The notes under the pieces: model-generated
What the model saw: the letters and a program-made list of their open reading frames with translations, nothing else
What the model was told of the DNA's origin: nothing
Database searches by the model: none
Shown: positions 37,581 to 49,749 of the stretch, one piece after another
Layout of the letters: the number at the start of each line of letters is the position of its first letter
Numbering within the stretch: position 1 is the stretch's first letter
NCBI GenBank assembly: GCA_963820095.1
Contig: CAWFZA010000022.1
Location: forward strand, 62,001 to 126,000
Length of the DNA stretch: 64,000 nt
Direction: 5' to 3'
DNA from: Roseiarcus sp963820095
GTDB lineage: Bacteria > Pseudomonadota > Alphaproteobacteria > Rhizobiales > Beijerinckiaceae
Program-made: the position numbers and the translations under genes

Positions 37581-40245
37581 ATGGACGACAGGGTCAAGGA
37601 CCAATCCGACGAAACCGGCGAATGGCTCGATGCGCTCGATTCGGTCGAAGCCTTCGAGGGAATCGACAAGGTCGACGACATCCTCGATGCGGTAGTCACG
37701 TCCGCCCGCCGCAAGGGCGCGAAGCTGCCCTTCGCCGCCAACACCGCTTACGTCAACACCATTGCTCCCGAAGCCGAGCCGCCTCATCCGGGCGACCGCG
37801 AGATCGAGCAGCATATCCGCCGCTACGTTCGCTGGAATGCCGCGGCGATGGTCGTCAAGGCGAACAAGGAATTCCTCCGAGCTCGGCGGCCACATTGCGA
37901 GCTTCCAGTCGGCGGCCACCCTCTACGACACCGGGTTCATGCATTTCTGGCATGCCTCCAACGAGACGCATGGCGGTGACCTGATCTATTTCCAGGGCCA
38001 CAGCTCGCCGGGCATTTACGCCCGCGCCTTTCTCGAGGGCCGCCTCACCGAAGAGCAACTCGCGAACTTCCGCCAGGAAGTCGGCCGCAAGGGCCTTGCC
38101 TCCTATCCCCATCCCTGGCTCATGCCGGACTTCTGGCAGTTCCCGACCGTCTCGATGGGTCTCGGACCGTTGATGGCGATCTATCAGGCCCGGTTTCTGC
38201 GCTATCTGCATTGGCGAGGGCTCGCTGACACCGCGCCGCGGAAGGTCTGGGTGTTTTGCGGCGACGGCGAGATGGATGAGCCGGAATCGCTCGGCGCCAT
38301 CTCGCTCGCGGCGCGCGAGAAGCTCGACAACCTGATCTTCGTCATCAATTGCAACCTGCAGCGTCTCGACGGGCCGGTGCGCGGCAACGGCAAGATCGTC
38401 CAGGAGCTCGAGGCCGATTTCCGCGGCGCCGGCTGGAACGTCATCAAGTGCTTGTGGGGCTCGGGCTGGGACGCCCTCTTGGCGAAGGACAATGAAGGCA
38501 AGCTTCGCCAGCTCATGGATGAATGCGTCGACGGCGAATACCAGGACTTCAAGTCGAAAGACGGAGCCTACATCCGCAAGAACTTCTTCGGCCGCTATCC
38601 CGAGACGGCCGAGATGGTCGAGGATTGGACGGACGCCGAGATCTGGGCGCTGACCCGCGGCGGACATGATCCGATCAAGGTCTACGCCGCTTACAAGGCT
38701 GCGGTGGAGCACAAGGGCCAGCCGACCGTCATCCTGGCCAAAACCGTCAAAGGCTATGGGATGGGCTCAGCCGGCGAAGGGCAAATGATTGCCCATCAGG
38801 CCAAGAAGCTCGGTCACGAGGCGCTGAAGGCGTTCCGCGACCGGTTTCAGATTCCCGTTTCAGACGAAGATCTCGACAAGGTGCCGTTCCTGCGCTTCGC
38901 CGAAGATAGTCGGGAGATGAGCTATCTGCGCGAGCGGCGCGCGGCGCTGGGCGGCTATCTTCCCTCCCGCCGGCGCAGCAGCGAGCCGCTGCCCGTCCCC
39001 CCGCTCTCCCTCTTCGACGCGCTGTTGAAAGCGACGGCGGAGGGACGGGAAATCTCCACCACGATGGCCTTTGTCCGGATTCTGACGGCGCTCCTGCGCG
39101 ACAAGGATCTTGGCCCGCATGTCGTTCCGATCGTTCCTGACGAGAGCCGCACGTTCGGCATGGAGGGTCTGTTTCGTCAGGTCGGCATTTTCAGTCAGGT
39201 CGGCCAGCTCTATCGGCCGCAGGACGCCGACCAGCTCATGTATTACCGCGAGGACCCGAAAGGCCAGATCCTTCAGGAGGGCATCAACGAGCCGGGAGCG
39301 ATGGCCTCCTTCATCGCTGCGGGCACATCCTATTCGACCTCCAACGTGGCGATGATCCCCTTCTACGTCTACTATTCCATGTTCGGTTTCCAGCGCGTGG
39401 GCGATCTCGCCTGGGCCGCGGGCGACATGCGAACGCGCGGCTTTCTGATCGGGGGCACCTCCGGCCGCACCACCCTCAACGGCGAAGGCCTGCAGCACGA
39501 GGACGGCCATAGCCATATTCTGGCCTCCACCATTCCGAATTGCGTGACCTACGATCCGACCTACGCCTACGAGCTCGCCGTCATCATCCATGACGGCCTG
39601 AAGCGAATGTATGCGAACAATGAGGACGTCTACTATTACATCACGACGCTCAACGAGAATTACCCGCATCCCGCGCTCCCCGAGGGCGCGGAAGAGGGCA
39701 TCCTCAAGGGCGCCTACAGGCTGCGTGAGGTCAAGGCCGATCAGCCGGGCCTCAGCGTGCGCCTGTTGGGCGCCGGCGCGATCCTGCGCGAGGTTGAAGC
39801 CGCGGCCGAGATGTTGGCCAGCGAGCATGGCGTCAGCAGCGAGGTCTGGAGCGTCACCAGTTTCACCGAATTGCGCCGCGAGGGCCTCGATGTCGAGCGC
39901 TGGAACCTCCTCCATCCTGAGGCCGACCCCAAGGTCCCCTTCATCACCAGTGTTTTGTCGAGCGGGAAGGGACCGGTCATCGCGTCGACGGACTACTTGA
40001 AGGCGCTGCCGGACGGCATTCGGCCCTATGTGCCGGCGCGGTACAAGACGCTCGGAACAGACGGCTTCGGACGCTCCGATTACCGGCGGCGTCTGCGCTC
40101 GTTCTTCGAGGTCGACCGTTACCACGTGGCCGTCGCCAGTCTGAAGGCTCTGGCGGAAGATCAGCTGCTGCCCACCCGGCGCGTGGCGGAGGCCATCGCC
40201 AAGTATGGCATCGATCCGGAGGGGCCGAATCCGGCGCGAAACTGA
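37581..40245 (+). CDS. aceE: Pyruvate dehydrogenase E1, homodimeric type (one frame break)
   Basis: ATG at 37581 (MDDRVKDQSDETGEWLDALD). One extra base near 37873 breaks the frame between RWNAAAMVVKANK and SSELGGHIASFQSAATLYD; removal gives 887 residues, the length of classical AceE. The thiamine diphosphate motif is VFCGDGEMDEPES followed by NLIFVINCNLQRLDGPVRGN. Later come GEGQMIAHQAKKLG and GITEPGAM-like GINEPGAMASFIAAGT. It decarboxylates pyruvate and acetylates the E2 lipoyl arms. First gene of aceE-aceF-lpdA. Confidence 0.93.
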
Positions 40246-40288
40246 CATCTCGGCATTCTAGACAATCTATTCGCTGAGGAGAGCGCCG

Positions 40289-41973
40289 GTGGCGAAGGTC
40301 GACGTGAAGGTTCCCGATATCGGCGACTACCAGGATGTGCCGGTCATTGAGGTGCTGGTGAAGCCCGGCGACGTCGTCAAGGTCGATCAATCGCTGCTCA
40401 CGCTCGAATCCGACAAGGCCACAATGGATGTGCCCTCGCCGGTGGCGGGCCAAGTCGCCGAGATCGTGGCGAAAGTCGGCGACAAAGTGTCGATGGGGAC
40501 GCTCATCGCGCGCGTCGAGTCCGGGGAGGGCGGACGGGGCGAGGGCTCCAGCGGCTCCCGCCAAGGCGGCCGCGCCGCTTCGGCCCCGGAAAAGCCAGCG
40601 GCCGCCCCGGCGCCGTCCGCCCCTGCCAGGCCCGCCGCGCCGCCTTCTGCCGGCGCGTCCGCGAAGGCGGCGCCGATCGACATCAAGATCCCGGATATCG
40701 GCGACTTCACCGACATCCCGGTCATCGAAATTCTGGTCAAGGTCGGCGACACGGTCGAAGCGGAGCAGCCGATCGTGACGCTCGAATCCGACAAGGCGAC
40801 GATGGACGTGCCGGCCCCGGCGGCAGGCAAGATCACCGAGATTGTGGTTAAGGTCGGCGACAACGTGTCGGAGGGCACGCTGATCGCGAAGCTCGACGCA
40901 AGCGGGCAGACCGGCTCGGTCTCCCCGGACCAGGAGGACGAGGCGGACGCGAAGGAAGAAGAGGACGCCGCCGAAGCGCCCGACACCTCGCCCGTAGCTC
41001 CGACCGACCTGCCGCCTCGGCCACCGAAGGGAGCCCCAGGCGTCGCTCTTCCGGATTTCTCCGGCGTTTTCGCCGGACCCGCGGTTCGGCGTCTGGCGCG
41101 CGAGCTTGGCCTCGATCTCAATCAAATCAAGGGAACGGGCGAAAAGGGCCGCATCACCCGCGAGGATGTGAAGGCGGCGATCGCAAGAGGCGGAAGCGGC
41201 GGTCTCCCGCCCGCGGGAGGCGGCGGCGCGTTGCCTTCGGTGCCGCAGGTCGACTTCGCCAAGTTCGGGCCGATCGAAACCGTCCCGCTTGTCGCGCATC
41301 AAGACGCATCTCCGGACCGCGGCTGCATGCGTCGTGGGTCAACGTCCCGCATGTCACCCATTGCGACGAAGCGGATATCACCGATCTCGAAGCCTTCCGA
41401 AAAGCCCTCGACGAAGACGCGAAGAAAGACAAGTCAAAGCCTTACCGTGTCTCGCTGCTGCCGCTTCTCATGCGGGCGACGGTCGCCGCGTTGAAAGCCT
41501 TCCCGAGTTTCAACGCAGCTCTCGCTCCCGCGGGGGACTCTTTGATAATGCGGCGCTATTGGCATATCGGCGTCGCCGTCGACACGCCCGACGGCCTCGT
41601 GGTCGCGGTCATCAAGGACGTCGACCACAAGGGCGTCATCGACCTTGCCCGCGAGCTTGGCGCGCTCTCGGAGAAGGCGCGCGCCGGCAAGCTCGCGCCC
41701 GCCGAAATGCAGGGCGCAAGTTTCACCATCTCTTCACTGGGCGGCATCGGCGGCACGGCCTTCACACCGATCGTCAACGCGCCCGAGGTGGCGATTCTCG
41801 GCGTCGTGCGGTCGAAGATGGCTCCGGTTTGGGACGGATCGGCTTTCCAGCCTCGTCTCATGCTGCCTCTATGCCTATCTTACGATCACAGAGTGATCGA
41901 CGGCGCTGCGGCCGCTCGCTTCATGCGCCATCTCGCGGGCCTCTTGGAGGACATGCGGCGCGTTCTCTTGTGA
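40289..41973 (+). CDS. aceF: Pyruvate dehydrogenase E2, dihydrolipoyl acetyltransferase (two frame breaks)
   Basis: GTG at 40289 with GAGGAGAG upstream. Two lipoyl domains, each with ESDKATMD carrying the lipoylated Lys (near residues 42 and 172), are joined by Ala/Pro linkers. The E1/E3-binding domain AGPAVRRLARELGLDLNQIK with GTGEKGRITREDV follows. Two single extra bases within about 25 bp (near 41291 and 41310) scramble the start of the catalytic domain; removing both gives SRIKTHSGPRLHASWVNVPH. The end holds SYDHRVIDGAAAARF, the DHRxxDG acyltransferase site. Repaired length is 560. Confidence 0.92.
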
Positions 41974-41998
41974 CCGCGGCCCGATAGAGAGACGAGGC

Positions 41999-43796
<1,798 letters not shown>

Positions 43797-43803
43797 CGGT
43801 TCC

Positions 43804-43839
43804 CCTTCTCCCTCTGGGGAGAAGGTGGCCCGAAGGGCC
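43804..43839. repeat. REP-like double hairpin after lpdA
   Basis: First hairpin CCTTCTCCC (43804-43812), loop TCTG, GGGAGAAGG (43817-43825). Second hairpin GGCCC (43827-43831), GAA, GGGCC (43835-43839), followed by GGATGAGGGCG. The layout is that of interspersed extragenic palindromes common in rhizobia. It may end the pdh transcript or protect its 3' end. Confidence 0.6.
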
Positions 43840-43888
43840 GGATGAGGGCGCAAGCGCAGACATCCCCGCTCGAGGGGTTTTGGGGGAC

Positions 43889-44141
43889 ATGGGGAGCGAT
43901 CTTCTTGATCGGATGCGATCGAATCCGTCTGGCTGGACCATCGCCGACGTCGAACGCGTATGCAGGGCCTGCGACGTGAGGTGCGCTCCGCCGTCTGGCG
44001 GCGGCTCGCATTATAAGGTCTCTCACGCTTCGCAGCGTGAAATCCTCACTGCGCCCTTTTGCCGTCCAATCAAGCCGGTATATGTTCGGGAAGCTCGTGC
44101 GGTTCATCGACGCCGTAAGGAATTCGAATGCGAAAGCCTGA
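43889..44141 (+). CDS. hicA: HicA-type mRNA interferase toxin (one frame break)
   Basis: ATG at 43889 (MGSDLLDRMRSNPSGWTIAD). The double-stranded-RNA-binding-like fold has the catalytic His in PPSGGGSHYKVSH and the conserved TAPFCRPIKPVYVR. One extra base near 44092 breaks the frame; removal gives RKLVRFIDAVRNSNAKA and a stop at 44139-44141, total 83 residues. The toxin cleaves mRNA in stressed cells. The repaired gene overlaps hicB by 14 bases. As written the frame runs on to 44155. Confidence 0.78.
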
Positions 44142-44400
44142 CTATGCGGTCGTAATCGAGCCTCTGGATGAGGATGATGGCGGCGGGTTCCTGGCTACCG
44201 TTCCCGACCTGCCCGGCTGTATGTCCGACGGCGACACCCGCGAGGAGGCCGCCCGCAACGTCGGGGACGCCATCGCGAGCTGGCTAGAAGAAGCACGATC
44301 GATTGGCCGTGCGATTCCCGAGCCGCGAGCGGCGCGCGTATGGCTTGAAGGTCTTCTTTTTCGGCCTCGGCTATTGCGCACGGCGGCTCATCGAGCGTGA
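44128..44400 (+). CDS. hicB: HicB-family antitoxin
   Basis: 90 residues: MRKPDYAVVIEPLDEDDGGG, then FLATVPDLPGCMSDGDTREE and ARNVGDAIASWLEEARSIGR, the partially degraded RNase H fold of HicB. A DNA-binding tail is not apparent; the last 20 residues (VWLEGLLFRPRLLRTAAHRA) look unlike the family and overlap the next gene, so the real C-terminus is uncertain. It neutralises the HicA toxin encoded just upstream. Confidence 0.82.
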   Translation: MRKPDYAVVIEPLDEDDGGGFLATVPDLPGCMSDGDTREEAARNVGDAIASWLEEARSIGRAIPEPRAARVWLEGLLFRPRLLRTAAHRA

Positions 44401-45220
44401 GTCCTGGATCGAGGCGAGCGGAACCGCGCGGACAGCCGAAGCGGTGGACGCCCTGCGTCGCCAGGGCGTCGAGGCCTATCGGTTCGACGGCGCCGGGGTG
44501 GAGCCCGGGCTTGAGCAGGCGCTTGGGAAGGCCGAGGCGATCGTCGTCTCGATCCCGCCGCGCGACGGGGCCAGGGCGGCGCTCGAGCGCTTCGGGGCTG
44601 CCATCGCCGCCGCGCCGGCGCTGCGGCGCATCGTCTATTATTCGACCATCGGCGTTTATGGCGATCATGGCGGCGCGTGGGTCGACGAGACCGGCGCGAC
44701 GCGCACGCGTACCGCGCGTGGGCTTGCCCGGCTCGAGGACGAGGCGCGCTGGACGGCGGCGGCTCGGGCGCGCGGCGCCGAGGCCGACATTCTGCGGCTC
44801 GCGGGGATCTACGGGCCCGGTCGCAATGCCCTCGCCAACCTGCGGCGCGGCGAGGCGCGGCGGATCGTCAAGCCAGGCCAGGTGTTCAACCGCGCCCATG
44901 TGGATGATATCGCTCAGATTTCCCGCCTCGTGCTGACGAAGGACATTAAAGGCCAGATCTGGAACGTCGCCGACGACGAGCCGGCCCCGCCGCAGGACGT
45001 CATCGCGTATGCGGCGAAGCTGCTTGGCGTCGAGCCGCCGCCCGAGGAGCCTGTTCGACGGGCTTCACTCTCGCCGATGGCCCGGGAGTTCTACGCCGAC
45101 AACAAGCGGGTTTCGATCGCCAAGGCCAAAGCGCTTCTTGGATTTGAGCCGGCCTATCCGACTTATCGCGAGGGGCTCAAAGCTCTCGCAGATGCGGGCG
45201 AAGGGCGCGCGGGCTCCTGA
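44345..45220 (+). CDS. NAD(P)-dependent epimerase-like SDR (YeeZ type)
   Basis: 291 residues if the TTG at 44345 is used, which places the start exactly at the family beginning (LKVFFFGLGYCARRL). An earlier in-frame TTG at 44303 adds 14 residues inside hicB. Extended-SDR features: Rossmann loop FGLGYCARRL, the VSIPPRDG region, YYSTIGVYGDHGGAWVDETG with an S-x-YGD active-site segment, and RLAGIYGPGRNALANL. NVADDEPAPPQDVIAYAAKL is near the end. Relatives are uncharacterised nucleotide-sugar-epimerase homologues. The start overlaps hicB by 56 bases, and no good ribosome site is seen. Confidence 0.78.
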   Translation: MKVFFFGLGYCARRLIERESWIEASGTARTAEAVDALRRQGVEAYRFDGAGVEPGLEQALGKAEAIVVSIPPRDGARAALERFGAAIAAAPALRRIVYYSTIGVYGDHGGAWVDETGATRTRTARGLARLEDEARWTAAARARGAEADILRLAGIYGPGRNALANLRRGEARRIVKPGQVFNRAHVDDIAQISRLVLTKDIKGQIWNVADDEPAPPQDVIAYAAKLLGVEPPPEEPVRRASLSPMAREFYADNKRVSIAKAKALLGFEPAYPTYREGLKALADAGEGRAGS

Positions 45221-45401
45221 ATTTTGTCAGGCCGTTTGCGGCTGGTCTAGGAGCCCTACGCTCGATAAGAAAAACGGACAATTTCTTGCCGAGCTTGGTG
45301 AAGGGGTGATATTGTGTTTCAGAAGTGAAGCTAACCTAGTTTTTGTTTTACACATGGACGCGCGACCTCGATCGGGAATCATAAAACGGAACGACTCGCT
45401 A

Positions 45402-45746
45402 ATGACGCCGCAAGCCATTGGAATCGCTCAAAACGGACTCGCTAATTTGGTGGCTTGGAGCCAGGCGCGAAAGCCAACGGGCGCGTTGCTAGCAATTTTG
45501 GCCAGCGTCATAGGCGCGCACGCTGCGGAAACGCAAGTCGGCCGCTATCAGATGGTCGCGGCGCCCGCCTCACAATCGCAGACCTTTCCCGAGGCGTTGC
45601 TTCTCGATACCGCCACGGGGCAGACTTGGATGCTCTACCATGAAACCGGGCGGGCAATTCAGTGGTTTCCGCTGCCGTTTTCGTCCGCGAAGGACCGCCC
45701 GGTCTTTCTGCCGCCCCCGCCCGAGGCCGCCGGCGGGCCGCGCTGA
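45402..45746 (+). CDS. Hypothetical exported small protein
   Basis: 114 residues from the ATG at 45402 (MTPQAIGIAQNGLANLVAWS). A hydrophobic stretch (TGALLAILASVIGAHAAETQ) may be a signal peptide with a long n-region, cut after HAA. The mature part VGRYQMVAAPASQSQ and LLLDTATGQTWMLYHETG resembles a short beta-sheet protein; the end is PPPPEAAGGPR. No family recognised. An earlier ATG at 45354 is possible. Convergent with the efflux operon. Confidence 0.5.
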   Translation: MTPQAIGIAQNGLANLVAWSQARKPTGALLAILASVIGAHAAETQVGRYQMVAAPASQSQTFPEALLLDTATGQTWMLYHETGRAIQWFPLPFSSAKDRPVFLPPPPEAAGGPR

Positions 45747-45889
45747 CCGCCGCGAATCGAGCCTCTGAATCGGTCGCGCCTCTCGGGGCCGCCTTCAGCC
45801 GCCCTTTCGCGCAAACCAAATTGATCTCGATTGTGAGCGTACGCTCGTAAGCCGTTATGAACGTACGGAAGGCGAGCCTCCATGGCGCT

Positions 45890-47481
45890 TCAATGCGCCG
45901 CCGGCGCTTCGCCTCCGAGCTTCACCTTGCGCAGGCTCATGGCCAGCGGGACGGCCGCTAGCGAAAGCAGGGCCAGCACCCAAAAGATGTCCATGTAGGC
46001 GAGGTAGGAAGCTTGCGCCTGCACCTGCTGGCCGATCCAGGCGATGGCCTGCTGCTGCGCCTCGGGAGGCAAGACTGCCCTGCCCGAGAAAATAGTGCGT
46101 CGCCTGTTGCAGCGTGTCCTGATATTGCTGGCTCGATGGGATCGCATTCTCGATCAGCCGGCTCTGGTGGAACTGCTCGCGGTGCTGGAGAATATTGGAG
46201 GCGAGCGAGACGCCGATCGAGCCGCCGGTGTTGCGCGCGGCGTTGATGAGGGCCGACGCCATATCCACCCGGTTTGCCGGGATCCCGTCATAAGACGCGG
46301 TGATGATTGGGATGAAGATGAGCGGCAATCCGACGCCAAGCACCATGCGCGTTTGGGCAAAGAACCAGAAGCCGAGATCGCCGTACACGTTGGTCATCTG
46401 ATACATCGAGATCGCCGCGAAGACCGCACCGGTCATGATCAGGTACTTTGGCTGAATCCGGCTCGAGATCATCCCGACGATGAACATCATAAACATGGTG
46501 ACAAGGCCGCCCGGCGAGAGGACAAGACCCGGCCCAAGTCGCGGTGTAGCCGAAGTCCGTCTGCAACATAAGCGGCAGGAACTGGGTGGTCGCGTAGAGG
46601 ATCGCGCCGGTCGCCCCCATGACCAGGAAGCAGGCGCCAAACTGACGCGACCCGACCATCCGCATGTCGATCATCGGATCCTTCCGGCTCAACTCCCACG
46701 GGATCATCAGCACGAACGCGATCGCGCAAATGACGGTGAACGTGATGATGAAGTTTGAGCTAAACCAGTCGTCTTCGAGGCCGCGATCGAGCACGATCTC
46801 GAGCGCGCCGAGAAACGTCGCGACCAAAACAAAGCCGATGAAATCGAATCGGGCGGCCTCCCCCTGATTGGGTTTGTCCGCGGGCAGAAGGATGGCGATC
46901 AGCGCGATCGTGGCTAGGCCGACCGGGCCATTGATCAAGAAGCACCAGCGCCAGGACCAATTGTCGGCGAGCCAGCCGCCGAGCGTCGGCCCCACGACCG
47001 GCGCGACGACCACCGCCACGCCGAATAGCGCGAAGGCCTGCCCGCGCTTTGCGGGCGGGAACGAAGCGGCCAGAATGGACTGCGAGACCGGCACCATGCC
47101 GCCCCCGGCCAAGCCTTGCAGAAGACGAAACAAGAGGAGCGAGTCGAGATTCCAGGCTTGCGCGCACAGTATCGAGCTTATGCTGAAGAGACCGAGGCAG
47201 ATCAGGAAGAAGACCTTGCGGCCGAGCGCGCGAGCGAGGAACGGGCTCGCGGTCAGACTGACCGCGTTGGCGACCAGATAGGTTGTCACCACCCACGAGG
47301 CCTCGTCATCGCTGACCCCCATGCCCCCGGCGATATAGGGCAGGACAACGTTGGCGATGGTGGTGTCGAGCACCTCCATGAAGGTCGCAAGCGCGACGAG
47401 GACAGCGATGATCCACGGATTGGTGGAAGCTGCACTGCCGGCGGCCGGCGGAGCGCCCGCTTGCGCGGCCGTGTCGCTCAC
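45890..47481 (-). CDS. Second EmrB-type DHA2 efflux transporter (two frame breaks)
   Basis: The GTG at 47481 overlaps the adaptor stop (GTGA); a GTG at 47496 is the alternative. It contains MEVLDTTIANVVLPYIAGGM (motif D1), ARALGRKVF and VVVAPVVGPTLGGWLADNWS (motif C). Extra single bases near 46545 and 46082 break the frame; removing them links YTATWAG to LVLSPGGLVTMFMMF, and FLGQ to AVLPPEAQQQAIAWI. Repaired length is 529 with 14 helices. It exports lipophilic toxicants or drugs. It is a paralogue of, but clearly different from, the pump at 33174. Confidence 0.87.
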
Positions 47482-48866
47482 ACCCGCCTCCGCCACCGCT
47501 GGAAGTCCGCTTTCAACTTCTCATAGAGCGAGGGAGACGGGTCAACGCGCACGGTCGGGACGGCCGACATTCCGGGCCCCAGCGAGACGTCTGTCGGCGG
47601 GTCTTCCAGAATGACCTTGACCGGGACGCGCTGGACAATCTTGACGTAATTCCCGGTGGCGTTTTCGGGCGGCAGCAACGAAAAGGCCGGCCCGGATCCC
47701 GGCTGGACGCTGGCGACATGGCCGTGGAAGTCGCGTTCCGGGTAGGCGTCAATCTCGATGTCGACGGGTTGCCCGGGACGCATGCGGTCGAGCTGGGTCT
47801 CCTTGAAGTTTGCGGTGACCCAGATTTGATCGGGAACGAACATGGACAGGTTGGTCCCTGGCTGCGCAAACTGCCCCACCGCGCCGGTGAGATTGACGAC
47901 GCGGCCCGGCTGGTCGGCGGTGACGGTCGTATAACCGAGGTTGAGCTGGGCCTGGTCGAGTTGGGCGTGCGCTTGCGCGAGGCTGGCCACCTGTGACGCG
48001 CGCTGCGCCCGTAGGGTGTCGATTTGCCGCTGGGCCACTCTGAGGGCTGCTTGCGCGCTCTCAACAGCAGCCTGCTGGGCTTTAAGGTTTTGGACGTCCG
48101 TCGTGCCCTGCTGCGCCGTCGCCCAACCCTGCTTGACGAGAGGTTGATCGCGTCCCCAGGTGACCTTCGCCAGCTCCATGTTCGCCTGCGCCTGGGCTAC
48201 CTGCGCCTGGGCTGACGCGATTTGCGCGTCTTGGGTCGCGATTTGCGCATCGACGCTGTGGATGCCGGCTTCCGCTCCCGCCACCTGGGCCTGAGCTTGC
48301 GCGACCGCAGTCAGGTAGTCGCGCTGGTCGATCTTGGCGATCACGTCGCCCTTGTTGACATGCTGGTTGTCGGTAACCGGAACCGCGACGACGTAGCCCG
48401 AGACCTTGGGCGCGATCGCGAACTGACGGGCCGCGATGAACGCGTCGTCGGTCGATTCGAAGTGCGAAGCGTTGTCCCAGTAGACATATCCCGCGGCTCC
48501 CATCGCAAGGAGCGCGATCAGCGCCAAGCCCGCGAGGAACGGGTGCCGCCGGAGAAGGCCTTTGCCAGGCTTTCCGCTTGGCTTTTCCTCTTTCGAGGCA
48601 GGCTGTCGCTCCGGCTTGGCTTCCTGCTCGGAGGGCCCGGACGGGCGCTCAGTCTTTTCGGCCGGCGGCTCGGTCTTTTCGGGGACTATTGCAGGCCGCT
48701 CGGCTCGCGGCGCCGTCGCTGGGGGCGGGGAGCGCAGGGAAATGATGTCCCGCTTCGGGCTCGCAGCCCCTCCGGAGCGCGGCGGCGAGACCTTGTCCAA
48801 ATGGGTTTCGGACGCCCGCGCGTCCGTGTACATTTGCTGGCCTCGGTCCTGATTCCTGCGCGCCAT
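47478..48866 (-). CDS. EmrA/HlyD-type membrane fusion protein
   Basis: 462 residues from the ATG at 48866, which has GGGAG upstream; a TTG at 48881 also reads in. A charged Pro/Glu-rich cytosolic leader of about 100 residues precedes the membrane helix FLAGLALIALLAMGAAGYVY. The periplasmic part has ESTDDAFIAARQFAIAPKVS, a long Ala/Gln coiled coil (AQAQAQVAGAEAGIHSVDAQ and on), then the barrel-sandwich half NLGYTTVTADQPGRVVNLTG. Unbroken. It adapts the EmrB-like pump downstream to an outer-membrane channel. Confidence 0.92.
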   Translation of the reverse strand: MARRNQDRGQQMYTDARASETHLDKVSPPRSGGAASPKRDIISLRSPPPATAPRAERPAIVPEKTEPPAEKTERPSGPSEQEAKPERQPASKEEKPSGKPGKGLLRRHPFLAGLALIALLAMGAAGYVYWDNASHFESTDDAFIAARQFAIAPKVSGYVVAVPVTDNQHVNKGDVIAKIDQRDYLTAVAQAQAQVAGAEAGIHSVDAQIATQDAQIASAQAQVAQAQANMELAKVTWGRDQPLVKQGWATAQQGTTDVQNLKAQQAAVESAQAALRVAQRQIDTLRAQRASQVASLAQAHAQLDQAQLNLGYTTVTADQPGRVVNLTGAVGQFAQPGTNLSMFVPDQIWVTANFKETQLDRMRPGQPVDIEIDAYPERDFHGHVASVQPGSGPAFSLLPPENATGNYVKIVQRVPVKVILEDPPTDVSLGPGMSAVPTVRVDPSPSLYEKLKADFQRWRRRV

Positions 48867-48902
48867 AGCGGGAACTCCCAATGGTGCCCCCTCAACATCT
48901 CC

Positions 48903-48923
48903 GAAACGGAACTGTTCCGTTTC
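48903..48923. promoter_or_regulatory. Perfect 21-bp palindrome, probable TetR operator
   Basis: GAAACGGAAC (48903-48912), T, GTTCCGTTTC (48914-48923). It lies between the divergent emrA-type gene (start 48866) and the tetR gene (start 48994), where a single operator could control both directions. Confidence 0.75.
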
Positions 48924-48993
48924 GTTTACTTTGGTGAACGTCGGACCTAAATCAAGGGGTTGGTGTCGCGGTTGCGATTTGTGAAGGACCCGA

Positions 48994-49749
48994 ATGGGAG
49001 ACGAGGGCGCGATAGAAGCGGAAACGGCCGGGCGACAAGCCGGCGCGGGCCGAAGCGTCGTGCGTTATGGCCGTCCTCCCCGCGAACTTGCTGGCCGGGT
49101 CGAGGAGAGAATTCTCGATGCCGCGGGCGGAGTGTTTCTTGAGCGCGGATTCCAGGGCGCGAGCGTCGACGAGATCGCCGAGGCGGCGTCGGCCGGAAAG
49201 CCGACGATCTACGCGCGTTTCCCGAGCAAGCAGGCGTTGTTCACAGCGGTCATCGAGCGTCTGGTGCGGCGAAACACAAGCCTCGACGCCTTCGCATGCG
49301 CTGGTGGGTCGATCGAGGCGCGTCTCGACGCGCTCGCCGCCTTGATTTTAAGCCGCGTTCTCACCCCGGAAACGATCGGGCTGATCCGGGTCTCGGTCGC
49401 CGAAGCGCGCCGATTTCCCGATCTCGCCATCAGCGTGAGCTGCATGGGCCGCGAACGCCCGACGGAGGCTGTGGCCCGCATTTTTGGTGAATTGGCCGCG
49501 TCCGACGCCATCGGCGCATCGCCCTCTTTCGCGCCAGAGAACCTGACGGAGACCGCGCGGCGGTTTCTCGACCTCGTGGTCCTGCCGTTGCTGGTGAGAG
49601 CCCTGTTCGGCGAGGATCCTACCGCGTTGCGCGCCGAGATCGAGCCGCACGCCGCGCGGTCGGTCGCCTTCTTTCTCGCCGCCTGCGGCTACACGGCGAA
49701 CTCGGGCCAGGCGCCTACGCCTTCGGATCGTCCCCTTCCGACGGAATGA
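48994..49749 (+). CDS. TetR-family transcriptional repressor
   Basis: 251 residues. A basic leader of about 30 residues precedes the HTH: EERILDAAGGVFLERGFQGA, SVDEIAEAASAGKPTIYARF and PSKQALFTAVIE, the standard TetR three-helix domain. The C-terminal ligand domain is helical, with LIRVSVAEARRFPDLAISVS as in AcrR/TetR_C_7-like proteins. Divergent to the second emrAB-type operon and next to the palindrome at 48903; most likely its repressor. Its 3' end overlaps the convergent CBS gene by 35 bp. Confidence 0.9.
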   Translation: MGDEGAIEAETAGRQAGAGRSVVRYGRPPRELAGRVEERILDAAGGVFLERGFQGASVDEIAEAASAGKPTIYARFPSKQALFTAVIERLVRRNTSLDAFACAGGSIEARLDALAALILSRVLTPETIGLIRVSVAEARRFPDLAISVSCMGRERPTEAVARIFGELAASDAIGASPSFAPENLTETARRFLDLVVLPLLVRALFGEDPTALRAEIEPHAARSVAFFLAACGYTANSGQAPTPSDRPLPTE

